Shown here: positions 48,879 to 57,137 of the stretch, piece by piece
Layout of the letters: each line of letters begins with the position of its first letter
Position numbering within the stretch: position 1 is the first letter of the stretch
NCBI GenBank assembly: GCA_963739175.1
Contig: CAVTZH010000008.1
Coordinates: 186,001-250,000, forward strand
DNA length: 64,000 bases
Source: VAZQ01 sp963739175
GTDB taxonomy: Bacteria; Pseudomonadota; Alphaproteobacteria; Rhizobiales; Xanthobacteraceae
Direction: 5' to 3'
Program-made: the position numbers and the translations under genes
Notes under the pieces: generated by a model
Told to the model about the DNA's origin: nothing
Databases searched by the model: none
Seen by the model: only the letters and a program-made list of their open reading frames with translations

Positions 48879-49415
48879 TCAAGCCTTCGGCGGCAGGATC
48901 GCGATGAACTCCAGCTCGATCTGATAGGCCGGATTGGCGAGCCGCGAAATCTGCAGCAAGGTGTGGCCCGGCAGCGCCGCCTTGTTCTTGAAATACATGG
49001 CGCGCACCTCGCGATAGATGGCGGCATTGGCCTCGAGATTGGTGTGGTAGGCCGTCACCTTGACGACGTGCTCGAAGCCGGCGCCGACCGAGGCCAGCGC
49101 GATCTTGATGTTCTCGAACACCTGCACCGCCTGGGCGCGAAAATCCGCGGCGACCTTGCCGTTCGCATCGGCGCCGGTCTGGCCGGCGAAATAGACGGTG
49201 CGGTGCGGCCCCGTGACCTCGATGACATGGCTGTAGCCGGGCGGGTTCGACATGCCGGGCGGATTGAAGAAGCGCAGATTGGTCGGCGTTTGCGCTTGCG
49301 CGGGCGTTGCGGCGCCGGCGGCGGCCGCCATGGTGACGGCCGCAGCCACGAATTCGCGGCGCGAGGCGGTGGCTTTGCGCGGTTGAGACGATGTGCGGTT
49401 GGTCTTGCTGGTCAT
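48879..49415 (-). CDS. RidA/YjgF-family protein with Tat signal
   Basis: 178 residues from the ATG at 49415. The N-terminus has a twin-arginine motif (TASRREFVAAAVTMAAAAGA, then QAQ) typical of Tat export. The RidA-like part is at about 45-175: VIEVTGPHRTVYFAGQTGAD, FENIKIALASVGAGFEHVVK, YHTNLEANAAIYREVRA and HTLLQISRLANPAYQIELEF. The family deaminates reactive imines; in the periplasm the substrate is unknown. Tat export usually implies folding or a cofactor in the cytoplasm first. Confidence 0.85.
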   Translation of the reverse strand: MTSKTNRTSSQPRKATASRREFVAAAVTMAAAAGAATPAQAQTPTNLRFFNPPGMSNPPGYSHVIEVTGPHRTVYFAGQTGADANGKVAADFRAQAVQVFENIKIALASVGAGFEHVVKVTAYHTNLEANAAIYREVRAMYFKNKAALPGHTLLQISRLANPAYQIELEFIAILPPKA

Positions 49416-49510
49416 GATCAACTCCCCGGTTTGGTGGTTGTTGCAGCGTTCGGAGGCGATGCGCGAAGCGTAGTCCGCGGCCGCTCATCCGACAATTTGG
49501 CCTTGACTTT

Positions 49511-49525
49511 GTTCTTGCTTTGTTC
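49511..49525 (+). promoter_or_regulatory. LexA (SOS) box
   Basis: GTTCTTGCTTTGTTC matches the alphaproteobacterial LexA consensus GTTCN7GTTC. It lies 57 bp before the start of the gene at 49583. It shares 14 of 15 positions with the box at 59733, in the same orientation relative to the gene. Confidence 0.7.
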
Positions 49526-49582
49526 TTCGATGAATTGCGTGGGTTTGGCCGCGCGTTCCTTGATCAACCAATAGCCATCGCC

Positions 49583-50119
49583 ATGGATTTCCTGAAGCGA
49601 CTGCTCAGGCTCGGAGGCACTGTGGGACCGGAGGCCGAGCCTGACATGATCGGCTGGGTGGTGCTGGCCAACACCGATGTCGAGCTGACTGTGGACTCGG
49701 TGCGCGCGACGCTCGATGCGCTCTATCCCGGCCAGTTCCTGCCGCCCGGCGAGCGCAATTTCGTGATCGAAGGGGCCGTCCCCGACTCGCAATTCATGAT
49801 CCAGTCGAACGTTGCCGGTGCGGCGGGAATGTTCATGCTCCACTCCGTTCCCGGCCCCTACACGGAGTTTTCCGATTTCGCGCAAGCGATCGCAGAGCCG
49901 GGCTTGCGCAAGCTCGCTATCGCGCAGCAGGCCTGGTTGGCGGTTGACGCCATGCATGTCCACACGACCGAGGCGGATGCTTATCGGTTGATCGGTGCTG
50001 TGCTGGCAAAACTTGCTCCGCCTGATGCCGCCGTGCTCGTGCATCCGTCAAGGCCGATCGTCATGCGCTTCGACGGCGACGTCCGCAGCCGGCTCGCGAG
50101 CGGATTTCAACCAACATAG
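49583..50119 (+). CDS. Uncharacterised protein under a LexA box
   Basis: 178 residues from the ATG at 49583. It begins MDFLKRLLRLGGTVGPEAEP and has a mixed alpha/beta composition (DMIGWVVLANTDVELTVDSV, ANFAT-free middle, AWLAVDAMHVHTTEADAYRL). It resembles DUF4261-type proteins faintly, but I do not recognise it with confidence. It is followed by a SUKH-like gene 22 bp later. The LexA-type box upstream suggests induction by DNA damage. Confidence 0.65.
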   Translation: MDFLKRLLRLGGTVGPEAEPDMIGWVVLANTDVELTVDSVRATLDALYPGQFLPPGERNFVIEGAVPDSQFMIQSNVAGAAGMFMLHSVPGPYTEFSDFAQAIAEPGLRKLAIAQQAWLAVDAMHVHTTEADAYRLIGAVLAKLAPPDAAVLVHPSRPIVMRFDGDVRSRLASGFQPT

Positions 50120-50141
50120 TTCGGGTCGAGCGGCACCCGTC

Positions 50142-50924
50142 ATGACCTCTCACTCAATCGAGGACTATCGAAGCCGCGACGAAGATGCGCCTTTGCATCT
50201 GGTGAGAGAGGCATGGAGACCCGTCGTGCGCTTAATCGATGGATGGGCCAAGGAAAAAATTGGCATGAGGTCTGGCTATTCCTCCCAGGAACTCGATGAT
50301 TTTTCGCGGACTCACCGCGTCCGCTTTCCTCCGACACTACGCGAGTGGTGGCGCCTGGCCGGCCGCCATCCGTTCGTGGAAATCGGGTTGCTTCCCGGCA
50401 ACTCGATGTTGCTTCCGCCACATGACCATTGGCTGGTCAAGTGCCGCGACTTCTTGATGATTGCCGTGGACGACGTGCAGACCTGGAGCGGCAACGGGAT
50501 TCACGCTGATTTCCTCTCGGAACCAGATCCCGAAATTCACGGGATCAACGGTATCACCGACGCCGACGAATCTCCTGATCTCCCTTGGTACAATGACAAG
50601 TACATTGCGACCGAGCTGCGTGTACCCACGCTGGTCTTCACTACTCTCCTCTATCACCTTTTCGAGCCAAGCCAGCTGGTTCGCGACGACGCGGTTTACC
50701 TGGCGCGCGAGGGAGACCCGCTACTGCTTGGAGGGCGGAGGCCGGACGAACGTTTGATTTCGAACCTCAAGCTCAAGCACTTCCCAAACATTACCATCGT
50801 GGGAGATATCTATAGCGATGGCTTGGACATCATCTACTTCTGGCTGCTGGGATGGGCATGCCGCACTACAGAGGCCGCGGACCGGGTTCGCCAACTGGTG
50901 CCAACGCAGCCGCGCGAGATATGA
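50142..50924 (+). CDS. SMI1/KNR4 (SUKH)-like protein
   Basis: 260 residues from the ATG at 50142. A SUKH-like segment lies at about residues 45-100 (YSSQELDDFSRTHRVRFPPTL, then LREWWRLAGRHPF), the pattern of SMI1/KNR4 proteins, many of which are immunity proteins against polymorphic toxins. The C-terminal half (DLPWYNDKYIATELRVPTLV) is extra. No toxin gene is beside it. It is 22 bp downstream of the LexA-controlled gene and may be co-transcribed. It could equally be a free-standing regulator. Confidence 0.6.
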   Translation: MTSHSIEDYRSRDEDAPLHLVREAWRPVVRLIDGWAKEKIGMRSGYSSQELDDFSRTHRVRFPPTLREWWRLAGRHPFVEIGLLPGNSMLLPPHDHWLVKCRDFLMIAVDDVQTWSGNGIHADFLSEPDPEIHGINGITDADESPDLPWYNDKYIATELRVPTLVFTTLLYHLFEPSQLVRDDAVYLAREGDPLLLGGRRPDERLISNLKLKHFPNITIVGDIYSDGLDIIYFWLLGWACRTTEAADRVRQLVPTQPREI

Positions 50925-51152
50925 CGGCCCCGTTTAGCACTATGGTGCCCAGCTCACACCGTCACCAACGCCCCAGCGGTACAATTGCTCTGCTCGACAG
51001 CGGAATTACGGTGACAGCTTACACTGTCACCGCAATACCTCGACATGCGCATCCGCATCGGGATAGATTCCCGAGGCTACGGCGACAGCTTGCATTTTCA
51101 CCGCAGTGGCCGCGATTCCCCTTCGAATTGACTTTGGGCGAGGGCTCTTCCG
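50925..51152. other. Non-coding stretch with hairpin GGTGACAG/CTGTCACC
   Basis: No gene. GGTGACAGCTTACACTGTCACC (51010-51031, hyphenated arms of 8 bp) forms a strong hairpin, and a degenerate copy (GGCGACAGCTTGCATTTTCACC) follows near 51080. The repeat might be a transcription terminator remnant or a regulator site; no T-run follows. Confidence 0.4.
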
Positions 51153-51455
51153 ATGACAAAAATTGTAATGGGAATTGGCGTTGCAGGTATCGTCGCATGC
51201 GTGACCTGGTGGGCGATTTTTTACACAAAAGTTCTCGATCTCATGGGCGCGACAATGAAGCCGGAGGATTGGCAACGGGGAGTAGCGCTTTTTTCCGACT
51301 GCATGTTTTGGGATCGCCCGCAATGCGTTGCAGTGAAGGCCGCAACAAACTTGGCCGGCTATGTACCTTATCAGCCACTCTTTCTTTGGCTCTCGGCGGG
51401 CGTTTTGTTGGCTGGCATACTCCTAAAAATCAACGATGCTTGGCACAGCAAGTAA
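51153..51455 (+). CDS. Small membrane protein of unknown function
   Basis: 100 residues with membrane segments at about 4-24 (IVMGIGVAGIVACVTWWAIF) and 72-92 (LFLWLSAGVLLAGILL). A central extracytoplasmic loop has two Cys (SDCMFWDRPQCVAV), likely paired. No family recognised. Confidence 0.7.
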   Translation: MTKIVMGIGVAGIVACVTWWAIFYTKVLDLMGATMKPEDWQRGVALFSDCMFWDRPQCVAVKAATNLAGYVPYQPLFLWLSAGVLLAGILLKINDAWHSK

Positions 51456-51648
51456 CCCGGATTGAGCGAGCGAAATCCGCTATTGCGGTGACGTGCACTT
51501 GCGGTGAATGCTTGCACCGAATGACGGCGGCGGCCCGCGCCGCCACGGAGTTGACGATGCCTGCGAAGCCCCATGTCGCGATCACCTATCCCCGGCTTTC
51601 GCTTCGCTCAAGCCGGGCTACGGCTGCTCAAAGTGGGGGATTTATCGC

Positions 51649-51870
51649 ATGTCGAAAGCCGTTCGCCTGATTCTCCTCGTTCTCGCGCTCTACGTCGTCA
51701 CGTACGTCATTTTCCGTCAGACCCACATCGAAGTGTGGGAGCGCGACAAGCAGGCTTACGTCATCTTCCCGGAAGGCTATGGTGTTGCGCTCTACTATCT
51801 CTGGCGGCCGCTGTCATACGTTGACGGGGCGGTCTCCAAGATGCGTTTCCATATCGGCCCTCATCGTTGA
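51649..51870 (+). CDS. Small single-span membrane protein
   Basis: 73 residues from the ATG at 51649. One membrane segment at about 5-22 (VRLILLVLALYVVTYVIF), then a polar tail (ERDKQAYVIFPEGYGVALYY). No family recognised. It lies 12 bp before the GST gene and may be co-transcribed with it. Confidence 0.65.
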   Translation: MSKAVRLILLVLALYVVTYVIFRQTHIEVWERDKQAYVIFPEGYGVALYYLWRPLSYVDGAVSKMRFHIGPHR

Positions 51871-51882
51871 TTGGCGAGCCGC

Positions 51883-52578
51883 ATGCTCACGCTCTATTCC
51901 TACCCCACCCTGTTCGGCGTCGCCGACAACAACGGCTACGGGCTCAAGGTCTACGCCTTCCTGAAGCTCGCCGGCGTGCCGTTCACGCATGAGCACGTCT
52001 TCGACGCGTCGAAAGCGCCGCGCGGGCAGCTTCCTTACATTATCGATGACGGCGAGACGGTCGGCGACAGCGAGACCATCCTCGCCCACGTGACCAGGAA
52101 GTACGGCGTGACCATGGATGCCGCGCTCACGGCAGCGCAGCGCACGACGAACCTGCTGGTCACGCGCATGCTCGACGATCTCTATTGGGTGATGTCGTAT
52201 TCGCGCTGGAAGGACGAGCGCTATTGGGGAGCGTTCCGCGATGCGCTGTTGCGCGAGCATCCCAAGAGCGTGACGGAAGAAGGGTTACTCAAGGCCAAGG
52301 AGTTCAACGCGCAGCGCTATCACTACCAGGGCATCGGCCGCTATCAACCCGACGCCGCGATGGCGCGCGGGCTCGCCGACCTCGGCGCGCTCGCGACACT
52401 CATTCCCGCGGGCGGCTATGTGCACGGCGCGACGCCGACCTCAATCGACGCCGGCATCTATGCGTTTATCGCCAACATCTATTTCTACGACATCGACACG
52501 CCGCTCAAGCAGTTCGTGGTCGCGCACGACAATATCGTGCGGCACTGCAAGGCGATCCACGCAGCGGTGAGTAGGTAA
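51883..52578 (+). CDS. Glutathione S-transferase family protein
   Basis: 231 residues from the ATG at 51883. The thioredoxin-like N-terminus (LTLYSYPTLFGVADNNGYGL) has GSH-site features QLPYIIDDGETVGDSETILA with the cis-Pro near residue 47 and DSETI. The all-alpha C-terminal domain continues to 231. It lacks an obvious catalytic Ser/Cys after LYSYP, so it is a divergent GST, similar to metaxin-like bacterial members. Its substrate is unknown. Confidence 0.8.
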   Translation: MLTLYSYPTLFGVADNNGYGLKVYAFLKLAGVPFTHEHVFDASKAPRGQLPYIIDDGETVGDSETILAHVTRKYGVTMDAALTAAQRTTNLLVTRMLDDLYWVMSYSRWKDERYWGAFRDALLREHPKSVTEEGLLKAKEFNAQRYHYQGIGRYQPDAAMARGLADLGALATLIPAGGYVHGATPTSIDAGIYAFIANIYFYDIDTPLKQFVVAHDNIVRHCKAIHAAVSR

Positions 52579-52582
52579 GCAT

Positions 52583-52712
52583 GTAGGGTGGGCCATAAGG
52601 GCGTTGACGCCCGTCTTCGACGGGCTATGGGCGCGTCTTCGCGCCGTGCCCACCACCTTCATCTACCGCGTAGACAAGGATGGTGGGCACGCTTCGCTTT
52701 GCCCACCCTACG
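52583..52712. repeat. Palindromic repeat with inserted 38-bp core
   Basis: The outer repeat GTAGGGTGGG ... GCCCACC ... GGTGGTGGGCACGCTTCGC and TTTGCCCACCCTACGA is split by a full core in reverse orientation at 52593-52630 (CCATAAGGGCGTTGACGCCC ... GGGCTATGG). A fourth outer family hosting the same core. Confidence 0.85.
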
Positions 52713-52726
52713 ATGATTGAGAAGCT

Positions 52727-53116
52727 TCAGCGCTTGCGCATCAGGCGCGCGCACACCGCACGCGGTCCCTTGCCGGATTCGACGTAGCAATAGTCGAGCG
52801 TGTTCCGATTGACGAGCACGAACGAATAGACGCCTTCGTCGTCCGCGCCCGCGATCAAGCGGCCGCCGGGCGTCATCGCACCCCAGAGGTCTTCCTTCTC
52901 GTCGCCTTCCTTGTTCGAGCGGCTCAGGTAGCCCTTGAAGGCGCGGCCCTTCTGCTCGGTAATCACGAGCGTCGCGGTGCCGCTCCGGTAGCCCTCGATC
53001 TTCGCGGACCGGTCTCGCTCACCGACCCATGTCCCAACGAGGGACAGCTCCCGCTGCGCGGACGCCGGGCTGACCAGCATGCACAGTGCAAGTGCAAAGA
53101 CGATGCGCATATTCAT
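52727..53116 (-). CDS. Exported protein of unknown function
   Basis: 129 residues. The signal peptide NMRIVFALALCMLVSPASAQ is followed by a mature beta-rich domain (LVGTWVGERDRSAKIEGYRS, GTATLVITEQKGRAFKGYLS, DEGVYSFVLVNRNTLDYCYV), a lipocalin-like or immunoglobulin-like fold guess. No family is assigned. Cys near the C-terminus (CYV, VCARL) may pair. Confidence 0.65.
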   Translation of the reverse strand: MNMRIVFALALCMLVSPASAQRELSLVGTWVGERDRSAKIEGYRSGTATLVITEQKGRAFKGYLSRSNKEGDEKEDLWGAMTPGGRLIAGADDEGVYSFVLVNRNTLDYCYVESGKGPRAVCARLMRKR

Positions 53117-53464
53117 GCAATATCCCTATGTTCGATGCGTTTTGCGTTGGACAGCCATGCGTCGGACCAGAATGCAACGAAAAGACGCAGCCCTGTCCAT
53201 CGGCATTCCGCGAAACGGTGTACGGGAGCTTGCGATTCGCGGCCACGGCCAAATTACGGGTCGTGCCCAAATTTGAATCAAGTCGTCGCGGCCCGTGCGA
53301 ACAACTCTGTGTTGTGGCAATCTCCACAACAATACCATCGGTGCCGCTTAGACTGTGGTCTTAACACTATTTGCGTGCGCCGGCCCAATCCAAACCTTAT
53401 GCTCGCCCTTCGCTGGCCACTATTCCCGACTGTGATGCGGGTGGGTGGATTCAAAGGGCGTGCA
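53117..53464. other. Non-coding stretch
   Basis: About 350 bp without a supported gene. Several short open frames overlap on both strands with no consistent protein character. No repeat of the 38-bp family is seen here. Confidence 0.4.
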
Positions 53465-53680
53465 ATGGATATCGAAGCTTATGTCGCCGGGCTGGAGCAA
53501 GACATCGTCCGGCTGCGAACGCGACGAGCGGACTTTGTCGAGCGGCGCGCGCGCACCTGGTCGCGCTGGGGCACCGATCCCAACGTCGAGACCACGGGCC
53601 GCCGGCTGGCCGATCTCGATCGTCGGCTGAACGAATTGCAGGGGCGCGCCGCGGCCATCCGCAGACGCCGAAGGGCGTAG
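53465..53680 (+). CDS. Small coiled-coil protein
   Basis: 71 residues from the ATG at 53465. The protein is an Arg-rich helix (VAGLEQDIVRLRTRRADFVE, TTGRRLADLDRRLNELQGRA). No family recognised. An upstream ATG at 53435 would add 10 residues. It could bind nucleic acid or form a short coiled coil; weakly supported. Confidence 0.45.
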   Translation: MDIEAYVAGLEQDIVRLRTRRADFVERRARTWSRWGTDPNVETTGRRLADLDRRLNELQGRAAAIRRRRRA

Positions 53681-53709
53681 ACGTCGGTCGCACCGATCCC
53701 ACGTCCCTC

Positions 53710-54273
53710 TCACACCCGCTTCATCAGCGCGTCGCGCGCCTGCGATAGCTCGAGGAACGCGTGCTGGCTGCCGCCGGCGTCGGGATGCACCTTCTTCGCC
53801 GCCTGCTTGTAGGCCGCGTTGATCTCAGGCCCATAGAGCCGCCGGTCGAGCGGCAGTCCGAGCAGGCGCCGGTGCTGCTCCTCCGGCGTGAGCGTCCGGT
53901 CCGCGTTCCCGCGCTTGCCGAAGCGCGGCAGCGTCGCCGCATGCAACGCGTCGCGGATGGCGGCGAAGCGCCGCTCGGCGATCGCCTGGCTGCGGCGGTC
54001 GGCGCCCTTCGCGACGGCAGCGCGCAGCGGCGGCAACGCCTGCGATGCCGCGTGCTGCAATGTCGCATCGGCGCTCTGCCGCGCGATCTCGCCCGCGAGC
54101 TGCGCGGCGGCGCGGTGATCGAAGACGGGAGCGGCCGAGAGCTCGTCGGCCGCGCGCTTCCAGGCGGTGAGCTGCGCATCCATGCTGCCGAACCGGTGGT
54201 TTCCAGCAGGCGAGAAACGCGCCGCCGCGCGGCGGGTTTCAGGTCGCTCGATTTCGATTCGATTGTGAGCCAT
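53710..54273 (-). CDS. DnaJ-domain protein
   Basis: 187 residues. The C-terminal J domain at about 150-187 holds the HPD motif in AYKQAAKKVHPDAGGSQHAF and LELSQARDALMK. It is J-domain-only, without the zinc fingers of DnaJ, so it probably recruits Hsp70 to a specific client. The N-terminal 130 residues form a helical region (ATLQHAASQALPPLRAAVAK, GKRGNADRTLTPEEQHRRLL). The ATG at 54273 is taken; later starts are possible. Confidence 0.85.
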   Translation of the reverse strand: MAHNRIEIERPETRRAAARFSPAGNHRFGSMDAQLTAWKRAADELSAAPVFDHRAAAQLAGEIARQSADATLQHAASQALPPLRAAVAKGADRRSQAIAERRFAAIRDALHAATLPRFGKRGNADRTLTPEEQHRRLLGLPLDRRLYGPEINAAYKQAAKKVHPDAGGSQHAFLELSQARDALMKRV

Positions 54274-54482
54274 CGCGGCAACGGACCATCGTAGCGTACG
54301 GCGTCTGCACCATCGTACCGCCCATGCGCATCAGCAAGTTCCATGGTGATGAATTTGCTACACCTCGCGCAAAACATTGCGGCTGTTTGCGCCTTAGTTC
54401 CTCATCGCCACATCATCGTCACTCAATCGCCAAGCTTGGCTGGCGTCTGACCCCGTCGTAACAATTAACGAAGGGGTGTCGC

Positions 54483-54776
54483 GTGAAATCGAAAGTGTTG
54501 TTCGCAGGCGTCATCGTCGCCGCCGTCGCGGCGCCGCTGGCAGCGCAAGCGCAGGGCGTGCCCGGCGGCTTCGCGCATGGTGCAAGTGAAGGCTGGCGGA
54601 TCGCCGGCCCGGTCGGTGCCGTCGTCGGCGCCCCGGTCGGCGGCGTCATCGGGGGCATCGAAGGATTGCTCGGCGTCAGCCCGTCCTATCAGGAGCCGCC
54701 GCCGCCGCGTGTCACGCGCCAGCGTGTCAGCAGCAGCAAGAAGGCCCGCCGCGCCGCGGCGCGCGCACGTTACTGA
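54483..54776 (+). CDS. Small exported Gly-rich protein
   Basis: 97 residues from a GTG at 54483. The signal peptide SKVLFAGVIVAAVAAPLAAQ is followed by a Gly/Val-rich hydrophobic stretch (AGPVGAVVGAPVGGVIGGIE) and a basic Pro/Arg tail. No family recognised. It ends before a good terminator. Confidence 0.65.
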   Translation: MKSKVLFAGVIVAAVAAPLAAQAQGVPGGFAHGASEGWRIAGPVGAVVGAPVGGVIGGIEGLLGVSPSYQEPPPPRVTRQRVSSSKKARRAAARARY

Positions 54777-54829
54777 CAGCAAGCATAGCGTGGACGCGCC
54801 ACCGGCGCGCACGCTCGAAACCACAAACG

Positions 54830-54870
54830 CGCAGGACGGGATCAAGCCCCGTCCTGCGTGTTTCTTTATG
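54830..54870 (+). terminator. Rho-independent terminator
   Basis: Stem CGCAGGACGGG / CCCGTCCTGCG with loop ATCAAGC, then TGTTTCTTT. It lies about 55 bp past the Gly-rich exported gene. Confidence 0.88.
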
Positions 54871-54890
54871 TTCGACGTGTGCCGGCTACG

Positions 54891-55169
54891 TCACTGGCAC
54901 AGGTCCCAGCTCGGATAGGCGCTCGCGGCTTCGCTCGCGAGACCGCTGACGCAATGTCCCCAATTGGTGACCGCCGGGCGCGCCATGGCAGGCGCAGGCG
55001 CCGCGGCATAGGCGTCGTAGCCGGTGCGATAGGCCGATTGCCCATGACGCAGATTCAGGCTGCGCCCCTCATGCTGGTAGAAGCTGTGCCCGGTCGGCGC
55101 CGCGGCCGCTGCCGGCAGCGCGGTGGTCGCAGCAAGGAACAGCGCGGCAATCGCGATTGGAAGTTTCAT
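54891..55169 (-). CDS. Small exported protein of unknown function
   Basis: 92 residues. The signal peptide KLPIAIAALFLAATTALPAA is followed by a Tyr/Ala-rich mature part (SFYQHEGRSLNLRHGQSAYR) with two Cys near the C-terminus (WGHCVSG, WDLCQ). No family is recognised, though the region NWGHCVSGLASEAASAYP resembles small secreted proteins frequent in Rhizobiales. Confidence 0.6.
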   Translation of the reverse strand: MKLPIAIAALFLAATTALPAAAAAPTGHSFYQHEGRSLNLRHGQSAYRTGYDAYAAAPAPAMARPAVTNWGHCVSGLASEAASAYPSWDLCQ

Positions 55170-55583
55170 GGGAGTTGTCCTGCTTATTGCGGCATCGACC
55201 GATGCGACGCCGTTCGCGTTGGAAGCGAACGGCCGTTGCCGTGGTGACCCGCTGCATCGCCCGTGATGAACAGCTAGTCATCGAGCCGCGAACAGCCAGT
55301 TCGCAAGCGCTCGCTGCGATGCAACTGTTTGTGAGAAAGGTCCGTAACAGGGATTCAAAAAATTTACGGGAACGGGCGGTGCGCTTTATGCGTACGCCAC
55401 CTCCGCGGGTGGCGTTCGCTTGGGTCAAGCGCCGTTATCCACAGTCCAACGCATCCCCTGTGTCCGGGCCGCCACAGCGCCATCACAATCGTACCACCGA
55501 TCGCGAATTCGCCTTTTCTAACAAGGCAGAACCACGCACAAATTGCTCGACCAGTGGGAAGTCTGGGATCAGTGGGAAGGCAG
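55170..55583. other. Non-coding stretch before the porin gene
   Basis: About 410 bp without a supported gene. It probably holds the promoter and the untranslated leader of the porin gene. A TTGACT or similar promoter could not be set with confidence. Confidence 0.4.
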
Positions 55584-57092
55584 ATGACAAGAACAAAAGC
55601 TCTGTTGTTGGGCTGTGCAGCGTGCATCACCGTGGCAACCGGCGCGCAAGCTGCCGACCTCCCGGTCAAGGCCAAGCCGGTCCAATACGTGAAAATCTGC
55701 ACGCTGTATGGCGACGGCTATTATTACATCCCCGGCAGCGACACCTGCATCAGGTTCGCCGGCTACATCCGGTCCCAGTACGGCTACAACGCCGGCGGTG
55801 GTGCCGCCGGCGCCGGCATCGCACCGGGGACCCAGGTTACGGTCACCGACGGCCTCATGAACCGCAGCTCGGCGCAGTTCTCGACCGCCCACCGCGCCGA
55901 CCTCATCATCGATACCCGCACACAGACCCAGTACGGGGTGCTGCGGACCTACATGGACATCCGGTTTGAGAACCGCATCGGTGCCGATTTCACCCAGGCG
56001 AGCCGCGCTTTCATCCAGTGGGGCGGGTTCACGTTCGGCCGCTCGCGCTCGTTCTTTGACATCTTCACCCACGATCAGCGGCTGAGCTACCTCAACGTTC
56101 GGACCACCGGCGACACGAATGATCTCGGCATCAACCTCGCCGCCTATACCGTGCAGCTCACCCCCGGCCTCACGTTCTCGGTTTCGGCCGAGGATCCGAA
56201 CCGCCAGCCGGTGGTGACGGGCGTCGCGGACGCCACGAACGCTCCGTTCGCCGCCGGTGCCGGGACCACGCTGGACACCCACGGCACCAGCCACCCGGAC
56301 ATCATCGCCAACCTGCGCTACGACCAGCCCTGGGGCTATCTCGGCGTCAGCGCGGCGGCCCATGCCAACCGCGGGCTGTACTACGGCACCCCGAACATTT
56401 CGACCAACAACCATCCGCCCGACAAGTGGGGCTGGGCGGCTGCGGTCGGCGGCGAGGTCAATCTCCCCTGGGGCGATACCATCGGCGCCAACTTCGTCTA
56501 CTCCGTCGGCGCGTCCGGTTATGCGACCCGCAGCGGCAGCTGGCAGCTCTACAATTCGAACAGCGTCGGCGTCGGCTGGCTGGTGGACGGACTGTTCGAC
56601 AGCACCGCCACCGGCGGCAGCGCCAACACCAACATCGAGCTGACGCGGGTGTGGAGCATCAATGCCGCCTATCAGCGGCGCTGGTCGCCGCACTGGGCCA
56701 CCAGCGTGTATGGCGGCTATGTCGACGTGACGTACAACAACGCGGCCAAGACCATCGCCAACCGGCACCTGCCGGGCGCAGCCGGCACCACGCCTTGCGG
56801 CGTGCCGGTCGCCGGCTCGGTGTGGCCGCCGATCAACTTTGTGGCCGGCAGCGGGAACAGCTGCAGCCCGGATTTCAGCTTCATGCAGGTGGGCTCGCGC
56901 ACGCAATGGACCCCGGTCGCCGGGCTCGATATCGGCCTCGACGTCTTCTACACGAAGCTCTTCACCGCCTACAAAGGGTCGGCAGCCGGCATCTATGGGG
57001 CCAACGGCACGCGGCCGAGCACCTCGACGATCGCCGACACCGATGTCTGGTCGGGCATCTTCCGCGTGCAGCGCAGCTTCGGCGGCGGGTAA
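55584..57092 (+). CDS. Omp2-type porin
   Basis: 502 residues from the ATG at 55584 (GGAAGG 5 nt upstream). A signal peptide ends at ATGAQA. The signature VKAKPVQYVKICTLYGDGYY, IPGSDTCIRFAGYI near residue 40 is that of the alphaproteobacterial porin family (Omp2 / Brucella Omp2b type), and it ends with Gly-aromatic-rich beta-strands and the outer-membrane C-terminal pattern GIFRVQRSF. It forms a trimeric beta-barrel for small hydrophilic solutes in the outer membrane. Repeats of the form ANLRYDQPWGYLGVSAAAHA are typical. Confidence 0.94.
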   Translation: MTRTKALLLGCAACITVATGAQAADLPVKAKPVQYVKICTLYGDGYYYIPGSDTCIRFAGYIRSQYGYNAGGGAAGAGIAPGTQVTVTDGLMNRSSAQFSTAHRADLIIDTRTQTQYGVLRTYMDIRFENRIGADFTQASRAFIQWGGFTFGRSRSFFDIFTHDQRLSYLNVRTTGDTNDLGINLAAYTVQLTPGLTFSVSAEDPNRQPVVTGVADATNAPFAAGAGTTLDTHGTSHPDIIANLRYDQPWGYLGVSAAAHANRGLYYGTPNISTNNHPPDKWGWAAAVGGEVNLPWGDTIGANFVYSVGASGYATRSGSWQLYNSNSVGVGWLVDGLFDSTATGGSANTNIELTRVWSINAAYQRRWSPHWATSVYGGYVDVTYNNAAKTIANRHLPGAAGTTPCGVPVAGSVWPPINFVAGSGNSCSPDFSFMQVGSRTQWTPVAGLDIGLDVFYTKLFTAYKGSAAGIYGANGTRPSTSTIADTDVWSGIFRVQRSFGGG

Positions 57093-57103
57093 GCCCCTTC
57101 GGC

Positions 57104-57130
57104 TGTGGCGCTCTCCCTCCCGGAGAGCGC
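57104..57130. terminator. Hairpin between porin and substrate-binding protein genes
   Basis: Stem TGGCGCTCTCC / GGAGAGCGCCA with a CTCCC loop lies between convergent genes. No T-run is present on either side, so termination is plausible but not certain. Confidence 0.45.
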
Positions 57131-57137
57131 CATTCGC